DNA of 64,000 nucleotides from Zingiber officinale (Eukaryota > Streptophyta > Magnoliopsida > Zingiberales > Zingiberaceae). The notes beneath the pieces are model-generated. The model was given only the letters and a program-made list of their open reading frames with translations. It was not told the origin of the DNA and did not search any database. The stretch is from NCBI RefSeq assembly GCF_018446385.1, contig NC_056005.1, positions 45,637,461-45,701,460 of the forward strand, in the 5' to 3' direction. Shown here one piece after another: positions 36,980 to 46,647 of the stretch. The position numbers and the translations under genes are program-made. The stretch's first letter is position 1. Each line of letters opens with the position of its first letter.

Positions 36980-38078
36980 TGTAAAATACCGAAAAATGGC
37001 GAATAATAATAAGGGAAATTTTTAGAAATTTTTTAGGAATTTTTCGGAGCTCGTATGGACGAGTTTACGGGGATAAAAACAGGGTCCGGGAAAGCCTGTT
37101 TAGGCTACCCATTTAGGCGAGGAAAAGTTTATTTTTCTTTTCCTTTTTCTAATTCTTTTTCTTTTTTCTTCTTTGTTTCTCTCGCCATGCCGTGCCTTAA
37201 GCCTTGCGACACCTCCTTTTTGCGCCGAGCCTCTTCTCTCGCGCCTGACGCCGGCCCTAACCGCACGAGGCGGTTTCTTCTCCCCTCTTCTCATCTTCTC
37301 CCTCGCTGAACCTGATTCCCCCTCGCTTCTTCTTCTTTCCCTTCCAAGCCGCGCACCCACTGCACACCGCCGCCTTCTCCCTACTTGAGTTGTGTTCGGC
37401 GACGAGACGAGTCCAAGCGTCGGCCACCAGGTCCGACCCAGCGCCGACGCCACTCCTCAGCCCTAGCGTTGGCCATCGCTTTGTTCCTCTGAGCCCTAGC
37501 CATCTTCTCGGTCGCACCTTCTCCACCCGACGAGACCACCAAGCTTGTTTTTCCCTTCTGGTTCTTCACTATCGACCGAGGGTTGCTGTTCTCCTCTGTG
37601 ACGATCACTGGATTTGGGGTTCTCTCCAGACACCGATCTTCTCTTTTTGGGTTGTGGACAGAAGCAGAGCATCCAAGTCATTTTCCTCTGTGCCCTAGAA
37701 TCAGAGGTCGATCCTTATTTTTTTTCTTACTCTCTGATCTCCGGCGATCTTGAAGGTAAGGGAGTACTGGATTGAAATTTGGGATTTGATTCTATATTTG
37801 GTTGGATTCATGATCTTTTCCTGTTCTGTTCAGTGAAGGATTTCAGCCGGAAGGGTTGTTTGGTGGGCTTTTTGGGTTCCAGCAGCAATTAACCTTTGCT
37901 GGAAGCAACAACTCTAATTGGGTAGCAACTCTTTGATTCTAGCAGCAAGAACGACTGTGGAATTGAGGTAAGATATAGGGTTTTGATCATGTTGTCGATG
38001 ATTGATAGATAGGTTAATAATTAATGTTAGCCTAGGTACATGTGTTAATTAGGGTTTGCCCTGTTTTTAGTGTTAAAG

Positions 38079-38122
38079 ATTTTTATTTAGCTATTTCATT
38101 TGGATATTAGCTAAATAAAAAT
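38079..38122. promoter_or_regulatory. conserved LTR palindrome (E3 example)
   Basis: ATTTTTATTTAGCTA and TAGCTAAATAAAAAT, a perfect 15-base inverted repeat with a 14-base loop. The same structure with different stem bases is found in every Tekay LTR here: 17500-17542, 27890-27930, 30300-30342, 44464-44503, 48260-48298, about 56040-56078, 61257-61296. It lies just upstream of a possible splice acceptor. The role is unknown. Confidence 0.7.
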
Positions 38123-39611
38123 GTATATATTGGTGATACAAGACTTTGATGTGAGACGAGTATCTTGATGTCGAATTTGGATCAGTTTGGACTTTTCGAT
38201 TGGAGGCGGGTACTTTGACTTTATGTCATTTGATATGCATAGTAATGTTTTTTAACAAATAGCAATGATTGTGTTTCTTATTTGCTTCGGTTGATCACTA
38301 TCCAATCTGTTACATGCTTGTTTGTTTATTTGTTATGCACATCATGTTAGTCCTTATCCGATTATACATGCTTATTGGGGTAGTGACACAACCATGTTAT
38401 ATATTATGTTCAGGACCTAGGGTTTTTGATGCCTTATCTGATTCTGTGTATCCTTGATTTGGTTCATTGTCCTATGGTACACATTATATATATATATATA
38501 TGGATATGTCTGTGGGATTTTCATGCTTAGTGTCACGCACCATCTGCAGATCGTACGTGTTGTGTGATAGTCCGCCCATTATTGTTGAGCACACGCCGCC
38601 ATCTCCGCTTGCTTCTCCGGTCCGGGTAGCGTGGCGCAGCCGTGGCTTGTGCTCTGCGCGATTCCGCTGATCCGCCACGTGGGTAGACGCTGGTAGACGC
38701 CGTGATCCCTCCCATCAGGTACCGAGAGATGAGAGCATTGAGCCCCCATTTATGATTTGGGGTAGGAGGATAGTACTCAAAGATCCCGTCCACCTGGTCA
38801 TTCATCGTGAGTGATGGCAGAGTGCTGTCAGCCCTACCCACTCTGGTCTCACCATAGATGGTCGATCGCCAGACATTTCATACGTCGATGCATTTATTGC
38901 TTCAGATTGTCATTTACTTGTTGCATTTATATGGATGCATATGATTGACATCGTGACTTATGACACTCGCCCCGACGCCTGCTGTACTTATACCGTCCCG
39001 GTTATGCTTTTTCTCCCGCTGTTCAACAGATTTATCCTTCTCAGTCGTGAGACCGCATTTACGATTAGTGCTGGTTGTTATTTTCTTTATTATGCATATC
39101 AGTTGATACCCGTTGAGTGTTGGACTCACACCCTCCTCCGTTGCTATTTTCAGGTTGATGCTGTCCGGAGAGTTCCAGTCGCTAGTCCCCTGCAGTTCAC
39201 GAGGACGTGTGTTGATCGTTTAGTTTTTCTTGTTTAGACTTGTTCTGTTTTGATAATTTAGACTTATATTTGTTTACTTGATGGATATTGTCGAAGAGTT
39301 TTATTTGGTTTTGTTTTACTACATGCCTGCCTAGATGGCAGAAGAGGTGAGTTGATTTTATCGTCGGATTTGAGCTTTATGGGTGTAGTGGAGTAGGGTT
39401 GTTTTTGAGTCTTCTTATCACTGCTCTAGGTTGTTCACTATTAAACTGCGTGGATGTCTGTGTGATGTATTTTTATTATTGTTATTGTTTCGGTCGTGTT
39501 GGCCGATGTATATGTGGCCCTGAGGGCAATGTATAAAGTTTCAGATTGTCACCCGTACAGGGGAGATGCTGTCAAAATTTCTTCTGGCAGGGACTCTCCC
39601 GGGGCGTGACA

Positions 39612-39869
39612 ATTTATTTAAACACTCACTTGGCTACTAGGATTCATAAACTCTAGTATTTATCCTGGAGTTCTAGAGTTCGAATCCTGGGGAAGGCAAA
39701 AATCCACTGGCCAGGGGTGGGAAGAACTTGTGAGTAACAGCACACGCCCGAGGGTCGTCTGTCGACGACATAAGGGGTCGCCAGTTGGGCCGTCCAAGGG
39801 ACTGCCAAGGGGCCACCAAATGGGCTGCCAGTTGGGCCGCCCAAGGGGCCGAGGGGCCGGGTCATTACA
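39612..39869 (+). repeat. SINE-like tail of E3
   Basis: Contains an A-box-like TTGGCTACTAGG (about 39630) and a B-box GAGTTCGAATCC (about 39675) about 45 bases apart, as in RNA polymerase III promoters of tRNA-derived SINEs. GC-rich sequence with repeated 'gggccg.ccaagggg' phrases follows (39775-39860). No own target duplication was found, so the SINE reading is tentative. Confidence 0.4.
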
Positions 39870-40125
39870 TGCATCCATCCAAATGCAACATATAAGTGCA
39901 ACAAACACAATCAGTAAATGCATAAATGCGTATGATGCCAATGATGAGTCCTGGTCAACCCTGACGCCGGTCAGCCATCTCACACACGATGGTGAGACCG
40001 AGTGGGTAGGGCTGTGACAACCGTGCACTCTGCCATCACTACTCCTAATGAGTGACCGAGTGGACGGGATACTGTCGGAGTACACCTATCCTCCTACCTT
40101 AAATCATAAGTTGGGGAGAACAATG
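39870..40125 (-). mobile_element. E2 5' LTR, second segment
   Basis: Continues the E2 LTR from TGCATCCATCCAAATGC to GGAGAACAATG, where copia element C is inserted (target CAATG at 40121-40125). It matches 29500-29725 of the 3' LTR. Confidence 0.8.
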
Positions 40126-40966
40126 TGTAGGTCCTTTTGGTGTCCGGCAAGAGGGGAGGGGTGAATTGCCTTACAAAAATTAAACAAAAAACCCACCCTT
40201 CTCAGATATTCAACTAATTTAAAAGACACTTGTAATAATAAAACTAAGAGACTAAAGGAAAAGAGAAGACACAAGAGATTTACTTGGTTTGCAATCAGGG
40301 GATTGCTAATCCAAGGAAAGTAAGTGCACTATCTGTTTATCTCCTTCGGGCGGAGTAGCCTCTTTACAGCGTTGACAGCACAAATAAAAGAAACAGAATT
40401 GAAAGCACAGAGAAAACTGATTACAAGTGAGATGAATGATCTGTGCAAACCAGTGCTATATTTATAGCATTGGTCGGGGCACCCTGGGGGGATAAAATTT
40501 TATCCCCCAACCATCAGATCGCGTTTGACGCAATCCTGGTCAAAATCCAGGTCCGAGCGTCCGGAAGGGTTCCGGGCGCCCCGGAGCCCAAAGTCAACAG
40601 TGTTGACTTTTTCGTCTCTGGTTCAGCTCGTCTCAGTCCGGGTCTTGTTCGCTCCGGCTTCGCTAGCTTGGGTGATCTCGGCCATCCGGAATAGGGCTCA
40701 CCCGAACCCAAGTTCCGGCCTTTTCCTCATCCCTCGAACACCGTGCACATTCTTCTCGTCCACCGGTGTACTCTTCCGCGGTCACCTCGTCCCTCGGACG
40801 CACCGAGCCCGTCAGCTCTCTCCCCGTACCGTCCTTCTCGCTAGGCGCGTCTTCCGCTCAACTTCCTGTATTCCTAAGCTCCTGCACACTTAGACACAAG
40901 GGTTAAACAAACGCAGGACCTAACTTAGCTTGTTTGATCACATCTAAACACCTTGGGGTTCCAACA
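40126..40966 (-). mobile_element. copia C 3' LTR
   Basis: 841 bp. The polypurine tract (complement of ATCTCCCCTTTTTGATG, 40967-40983) follows on its right. It includes the inverted pair GGGGGATAAAATTTTATCCCCC (40487-40508), a perfect 22-base palindrome also found in the 5' LTR (43419-43440), and two GGGCGCC blocks. Confidence 0.85.
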
Positions 40967-41715
40967 ATCTCCCCTTTTTGATGTGAGCAACCCAAGTTAA
41001 GTTAGGGTAACCATATGCAATAAAAACAATTTATATTCAAATAAGTCCAAATATTTTGCAATTGAAAAATTATATTACCTCCCCCTAGAGCATACTTCTC
41101 CCCCTTTGATCACATAAAAAATTGGGGTTATAAACCAGTCTAAGGTAAATTTTAAAAAATTTAAGTAGGACATTTTTCAGAAAAATCTTTCTAAGTTAAT
41201 ATTCATAAGAAACAATTCTAAGTCAATTAAAAAAAATTCTAAGACAATGTTATAATGAAAAAAATTCTTAGTCAATTTTTTTTTTATTTAAAAAAATCTT
41301 AAGGCAAAAAAAAATATTCTAAGTTAACTTTCTTAAATAATTTCTTAGGTAATTTTAAAAAATTTCGAAGTCAAGTTAAAAAAAAAATTAAATATTTTCT
41401 AACACAAATTGAATAACTCTTTTAAAATATTAAGTAATTTAAATTAATATTATTTTAGTTAGTCAATTAAACTTTTCATTTCGATACTTGGCTTTCAGGT
41501 CGTGGCGAGGCACTAGGCCTTCTTGGTTATTGGAGCAGCAACCACTTCCTTAGACAAAACCTCATAATGAAATTAGTTGTTTAATTTCCTTGCTGAAAAT
41601 GCTAAGTCTAATTTTAATTTTAAATTAAACAAGTTTTTGGAACCCAATAGAGGTTCCTACCTACAGGATTAACCAAGTATTTCCTAGGTAGATAGACTTT
41701 TGATATATTTCTAAT
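40967..41715. other. AT-rich spacer of copia C
   Basis: Very AT-rich, with repeated 'attctaagtcaatt / aaaaattctaag' phrases. No coding. It has the same position and composition as 4559-5690. Confidence 0.6.
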
Positions 41716-42590
41716 TTAACTTTGATGAAATCTATAATACCAATTTAAACCTCTATAATTTCTAAAAGTAGAAATATTTGAACCATTAGATTTTTTCAAT
41801 CTTTCTATTTCTTTTTTTAGTTTTTTATTTTCAATTTTTAATTTATCAAAATCCTCTATAAGACATAATTTTGTCAAAATTCTTTTTGTTTCTAAAATTT
41901 TATTTTCTAATTTGATATTTTTATTTTCTAATTTATACATAGATTTAGCCATTGTCTTAATACCAAAGTAAAGTTCATCAGGGGGTAAGAGGCATACCTC
42001 ACTTACCATATCAGACTTGAAGCTTGAATCTCTCCATGCTTCGCTACTTCCATCTGAGGTCGCTCCCCCTTCATCGATGTTGGGTTCTGATGTACTTTGT
42101 CCTTCGTAGCTTGCCATCAATGCTATTCCCGCATATTCTTGAATCTCGGACTCAGATGATGAAGTGTCGTCCCAAGTGGCTTTTAGGTTCTTGTGTTTCT
42201 TGGGTGTCTTCATTCTGTCCTTCTTTAGTTCTGGGCAATCCTCTCTTAAGTGTCCTTCCTTTTGACACTGATAGCAACGCACTTTTCTTCTATTTTTTGG
42301 ATTCTTTTTATTTTACATTTCTTTAAATTTATTAGATATAAAAAACTTTTTAAAGTTTCTTACCATATATGCTTCTTGGTCTTCTTCGGAGTCTAACTCG
42401 GGTTCATCCTTCTTGGTTGCGTTCAACGCCATTATCTGATTTGAGTCTTTTGTTGTAGCTGTACATCTGGTTTCATGTAACTCAAGAGTAGAAAACAACT
42501 CTTCTAAAGTACTTACCTCCAGGTCTTTTGAAATATGGTAGGCGTCGATGATTGATGTCCACTCCGGAGTTCTGGGAAACGCGTTGAAGC
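41716..42590 (-). pseudogene. gag: copia C gag C-terminal part with intact zinc knuckle
   Basis: Minus-strand frames 42498-42313 and 42282-41716 are nearly continuous, separated by one stop and a short A/T-rich gap. The piece holds RTPEWTSIIDAYHIS-type gag sequence (about 42570-42530), LEVSTLEELFSTLELHETRC, then an intact CX2CX4HX4C knuckle (CYQCQKEGHLREDC, 42277-42236). An acidic Ser-rich stretch and a Lys/Glu-rich, coiled-coil-like segment (KLENKNIKLENKILETK, KLKIENKKLKKEIERLK) follow. In a SIRE-like element pol would follow; here the AT-rich spacer follows instead. Confidence 0.75.
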
Positions 42591-42840
42591 TTAGTGGGTG
42601 TTACATTCTGAGTTTATATTTGCTATTTATTTAGGATTTCCTTATTTGCCTTAGGTGTAGAATTCCGATCAACCTTGTTCGATTTTGTCTGAGAGGATAT
42701 CTCCTATCACGTTTCCTCGTGAGAGATGACCCGGTTCTCTACTATAGTTCTTAGTGTAGGTTAAGGGGTTCGGTTGAGTATAAATGAATTAATTTGATTT
42801 ACAGTGTGCTCATTCGTTGTCAATGCTCTCTTCTTTTTCT
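42591..42840. other. unrelated filler within copia C gag
   Basis: About 250 bp starting GTGGGTGTTACATTCTG has no gag reading in any frame and separates gag C-terminal and N-terminal parts. It looks like an insertion plus deletion of gag codons. No termini or target duplication were found. Confidence 0.45.
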
Positions 42841-43028
42841 TCTCCATCTTGATTCGTCAGAGCTAAAAAACCATACTTCATTATAAACCGAATTTCGAAA
42901 TCAGTTCTTAGGAATACCTCCATACGACGCTTCCAGTCTGCGAAGTTCCCCTCGAATTTTGGTGGGATGAAGCATTGGTCCGACCATCTTGTTGCTTCGA
43001 TCGGCGGTTAGTCCTCCTGAAGTGCCTT
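42841..43028 (-). pseudogene. gag: copia C gag N-terminal part
   Basis: The minus strand reads FIPPKFEGNFADWKRRMEVF and LRTDFEIRFIMKYGF, the usual opening of copia gag (PPKF.G.NF.WK.RM..FL). It begins about 30 codons inside the primer site. A frame change separates it from the downstream gag part, so it is not functional. Confidence 0.7.
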
Positions 43029-43040
43029 GCTCTGATACCA
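43029..43040 (-). other. copia C primer-binding site
   Basis: Complement TGGTATCAGAGC, an exact match to the initiator-Met primer site, two bases from the LTR. Confidence 0.85.
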
Positions 43041-43042
43041 CT

Positions 43043-43455
43043 TGTAGGTTCCTTTGGTGGTCGGCAAGAGGAGAGGGGTGAATTTCCCTACAAAAATTAA
43101 ACCAAAAACCCTTCTCGGATATTCAACTAATTTAAAAGACACTTGTAATAATAAAACTAAGAGATTAAAGGAAAAGAGCAGACACAAGAGATTTACTTGG
43201 TTTGCAATCAGGGGATTGCTAATCCAAGGAAAGTAAGCGCACTATCTATTTATCTCCTTCCGGCGGAGTAACCTCTTTACAGCGTTGACAGCACAAATAA
43301 AAGAAACAGAATTGAAAGCACAGAGAAAACTGATTACAAGTGAGATGAATGATCTGTGTAAACTAGTGCTATATTTATAGCACTGGCCGGGGCGCCCCGA
43401 AAGGGTTCCGGGCGCCTTGGGGGATAAAATTTTATCCCCCAATGATCAAATCGTG
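43043..43455 (-). mobile_element. copia C 5' LTR, first segment
   Basis: Starts TGTAGGTTCCTTTGGTGG and matches 40126-40530 closely. Broken at 43456 by E4. It ends with target TCGTG. Confidence 0.85.
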
Positions 43456-46077
43456 TGTAAAATATCGAAATAGGCGAATATTAATAAGAGAATTTTCCGA
43501 AATTTTTGAAAATTTTTCAGGAATTTTTCGGAGCTCGTACGGACAAGTTAACGGGGATGAAAACGGGGTTCGGAAAAGCCTGTTTAAGCTACCCCATTGA
43601 GGAAAAGTTTTATTTCCTTTTCCTTTTTCTTTTCTTTTACTTTTTCTTTTTCTCTTATTCTTCCCCCACGTGCCCGACTTCTCCCATGCGCGCCCGACGC
43701 CTTCTCCTCTTTGCCCTAACCAACGGCCCCGGCAGTTTCCTCCTCTTTCTATCTCTTCTCCTTCCCTTCCTGCGACGCCACATTCTCTCCTTCTCCCGAC
43801 GCCGAGCAGCGCCGAGCCCTAGGTACCGACACCGCCGACGCCCTCTCCTCTCCTCTGCCGACGCGACGCCGACCCTGATCTCCGGCATCTGAGCGCTAGC
43901 GCCGTTGTTGTCGCCCCAGCCGAGCCTCGCCTCTGCCCCTCGCATCGACGCCCCACTCCCGACGCCACAGCCGTCGCGGCCGATCACTAGCCACCCGAGC
44001 TCTCATCTCCGGCCGATTTCCTGTGCCCTAGTTTGGGTCATAGCCAGCCGCCTCCCTCTCCTCCCTATGCTCACGACCCACCGTACGGGACCAGCGCTGG
44101 CCATCTTCACACTGTGCCTAATACTCGACACGGTGCCTTAACTGCGATCATGAAGGTAAGGGGTTAATTAGTTGAAAATTTGGTTTGTTTGTTTTGTTTC
44201 CAGCAGCTAATAGCCCTTAACGGCAGAAATTTCCAGCCAGCAAACCTTTGATATCAGTACAAACTAGTGGCTGTGAGATTCGACTGAGGCATTCGACTCA
44301 GGTGACTGATATTCCGTCTGTTAGTTTTAATCCTTATGCTAGGATGATTAGGGTTAAGGAACTAACCCTAGTGGACCCACTGATTTTATTTAATTAGGGT
44401 TCATTAATTGTGTTGGGTTGATTAGTTGGATCCAATTTAGAACTTCTTAATTGGATTAGAATTTAGTTTGGCTAATTATTGTATGATAAAATTAGCTAAA
44501 CTAGACCTTTGTTTAATAACACAGGAGTTTGACGCGAGACGAGTATCTCGATTATCAGATTGGACCTTTTCGATTGGAGGCGGGTACTTTTGACTTTATG
44601 TCTTTGATATGCATAGTAGTGAATTTAAAAAAAAGCAATAATTATGTTTATTATTTTGTTTCAGTTAGTCACTACCCACTACCTGTTACATGCTTGATTG
44701 ATTGCTTGTTTTGCATCTCATGTTATTGCTTACCAGATCATACATGATTAGGGGTATGATATAACCATGCTTCACCATGTTCAGGACCTAGGTGTGATAC
44801 CTTATCTGTTTTATGTACCCTTGATATGATTTATTGACTATGGTGCACATCATATATGTATATAGATTGGTTCAGTATATTACCATGCTTAGTGTCATGC
44901 ACTATTCGCATGATTGCATGCTATGTGATAGATTGCTCCATTATTGTCGAGCACATCGCCAGTTTCATCACTGTTCGGTGCTCCGTTGTTGACACTCATG
45001 GGTAGAGTGGCGCAGCGTGGTAGCACGTCAGTTTGCTCGTTCGGTGCTTCGTTGGTCTGCTCATGGGTAGTGTGATTGCAGCGTGGTAGCACGTCGAGAC
45101 CCCTCCCCGTCATCGTGTACCGGGAGATGAGAGCATTACGCTCCCCCGTTTATGATTTGGGGTAGGAGTATGTGTGTACTCCGACAGTATCCCGTCCACT
45201 CGGTCACTCATCAGGAGCAGTGACGTCAGTCCCACCATTGGGTGTGAGATGGCTGACTGGCGTCAGGGTGACCATGACTGCATTGCCATCATACACATTG
45301 ATGCATTTATTTCTTGTGATTGTGTTTGCTACATTTATTTGCTGCATATTGGTTGGATGCCCATGCTTGACATGCATACAGGATTTCTATACCTCTCGGA
45401 CTGTTTATCCTTATACCAGGTCCTGGTTAGTACAGTATTCTCCTGTTCATTTCATATTGCATTTACCTTTATTACGTCAGGAGATTGTACGCATGATTAG
45501 TGCTAGATGTTACTTCCTTACTATGTATATCAGTTGTTACCCGTTGAGCGTTGGACTCACCCCGCCTCCATTATTATTTTCAGGTTGATGCTGTCAGGAG
45601 AGAGTTCCAGTTGCTAGTCCCCTACAGACTGCGAGGACGTGTGGTTTATCTTTTGGTTTTTCTTTATCAGACTAGTTCTGTTTGATACACTTGGATTATG
45701 GTTTTGTGTTATGGATATTGCACTGTCGATGATTTTCATTCAGATTTGTTTTACTATATACCTGCCTGGATGGCAGAAGAGGTGAGTTGATTTTATCGTC
45801 GGATTTGAGTTTTATGTGTGTAGTGGAGTAGGGTTGGTTTTGAGTCTGCATATCACTGTTCAGTTTGTTTACTATTTAACTGCGTGGTTGTGTCAGCCAG
45901 AAGCTGAAATTGATATAAACTGCGTGGATGTCTGTGTTATTGTTTGTTTATTATTGTTATTATTCCAGCCGCATGTGGCTGAGGTATATGATGATGTAGT
46001 AAAGTTTCAAATTGTCCGCCGTACAGGGGAGATGCTGCCGAAATTTCTTCGGACAGGGACTCCTCCGGGGCGTGACA
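43456..46077 (+). mobile_element. E4 5' LTR
   Basis: 2,622 bp. GC-rich block 43660-44140, GAAGGTAAG 44152-44160, palindrome 44464-44503, acceptor-like ACAG at 44521-44524, GACGCGAGACGAGTATCTCG at 44530. From GATTTGGTTTGTTTG-type sequence (about 44180) to the end it is nearly identical to the 3' LTR from 60973, but the GC-rich block differs. Confidence 0.85.
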
Positions 46078-46083
46078 ATTTAG

Positions 46084-46095
46084 TGGTATCAGAGC
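46084..46095 (+). other. E4 primer-binding site
   Basis: TGGTATCAGAGC, exact initiator-Met primer site, six bases after the LTR. Similar words recur at 46165 and 46240, showing local duplication of this region. Confidence 0.85.
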
Positions 46096-46483
46096 TTAAG
46101 TTTTACGATCTTTTCTTTCGTATTTTGGATATTTGGAATAACCTGATACCAATTTATTGGTGTCAGAGCGCCAAGTTGGCGATACTTGTTTGATTTTCGT
46201 GTTACGGATTTTCGAGATTTATCTGATACCAATTTATTTGGTATCAGAGCAGGGTGTGATACCTACTTTTGGTATTCTGTATATTTTGTGTTAGCCCAGG
46301 TTTGCGAGTCAAACTGAGTATTTGTTTCGGATTTATATGGATTTCCGGTGATTTTCTTGTACGGAATTTCGAGGTAAAATGGGGACTGGACAACGACAGA
46401 ACATCTCTAGACAGCAATTAGGTATGATGTTGATTTTATAATTGTTATACTTGTAGTAATATCTTTGGTATAACTTAACAGAT

Positions 46484-46531
46484 ATGAGGCGAAATATACG
46501 TGTTCCCATGTCGAGTCATGGGGCAGGTCGA
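46484..46531 (+). pseudogene. gag: E4 gag start (about 16 codons)
   Basis: ATGAGGCGAAATATACG continues to MSSHGAGRPRK, the counterpart of MPRRGAGRPRK in E1 (20416). Homology to gag ends directly after this at the border with filler DNA. Confidence 0.6.
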
Positions 46532-46647
46532 CCACGCAAGATATGTTTAGTAATGAGGGAATGTTTCTCTTATTGTGGACCAAAAGAATAGAAAGCGAGA
46601 TAAACTAATTACTGAATATGAAGGGTATTCTAATGACAACTTATATG
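46532..46647. other. E4 filler, left part
   Basis: Unrelated to other Tekay copies. It continues beyond E5 at 57467. No recognisable coding. Confidence 0.5.

Larger units (their letters stand above)
36980..39869 (+). mobile_element. E3: LTR plus 258-bp tail, TGCAT target duplication
   Basis: A Tekay-type LTR on the plus strand, 36980-39611 (TGTAAAATACCG..GGGGCGTGACA), is followed by ATTTATTT, the first bases of an internal region, and then by 250 bp of other DNA ending CATTACA. TGCAT flanks the whole unit (36975-36979 and 39870-39874). The uninterrupted site is seen in the other E2 LTR near 29499, confirming the borders. There is no coding region and no second LTR, so it is a heavily rearranged insertion. 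Landmarks: GC-rich block 37180-37700, GAAGGTAAG at 37752, palindrome 38079-38122. Confidence 0.75.

Noticed and set aside
37055..37698. Several overlapping frames in the GC-rich block of E3 (also in E4, E5, E6)
   Set aside because: GC-rich, low-stop DNA gives frames on both strands. They are not conserved between LTR copies, so no protein is claimed.
46165..46250. Second and third primer-binding sites in the E4 leader
   Set aside because: GGTATCAGAG words recur after 'aatttattgg', but only the first is next to an LTR end; the others look like local duplications.
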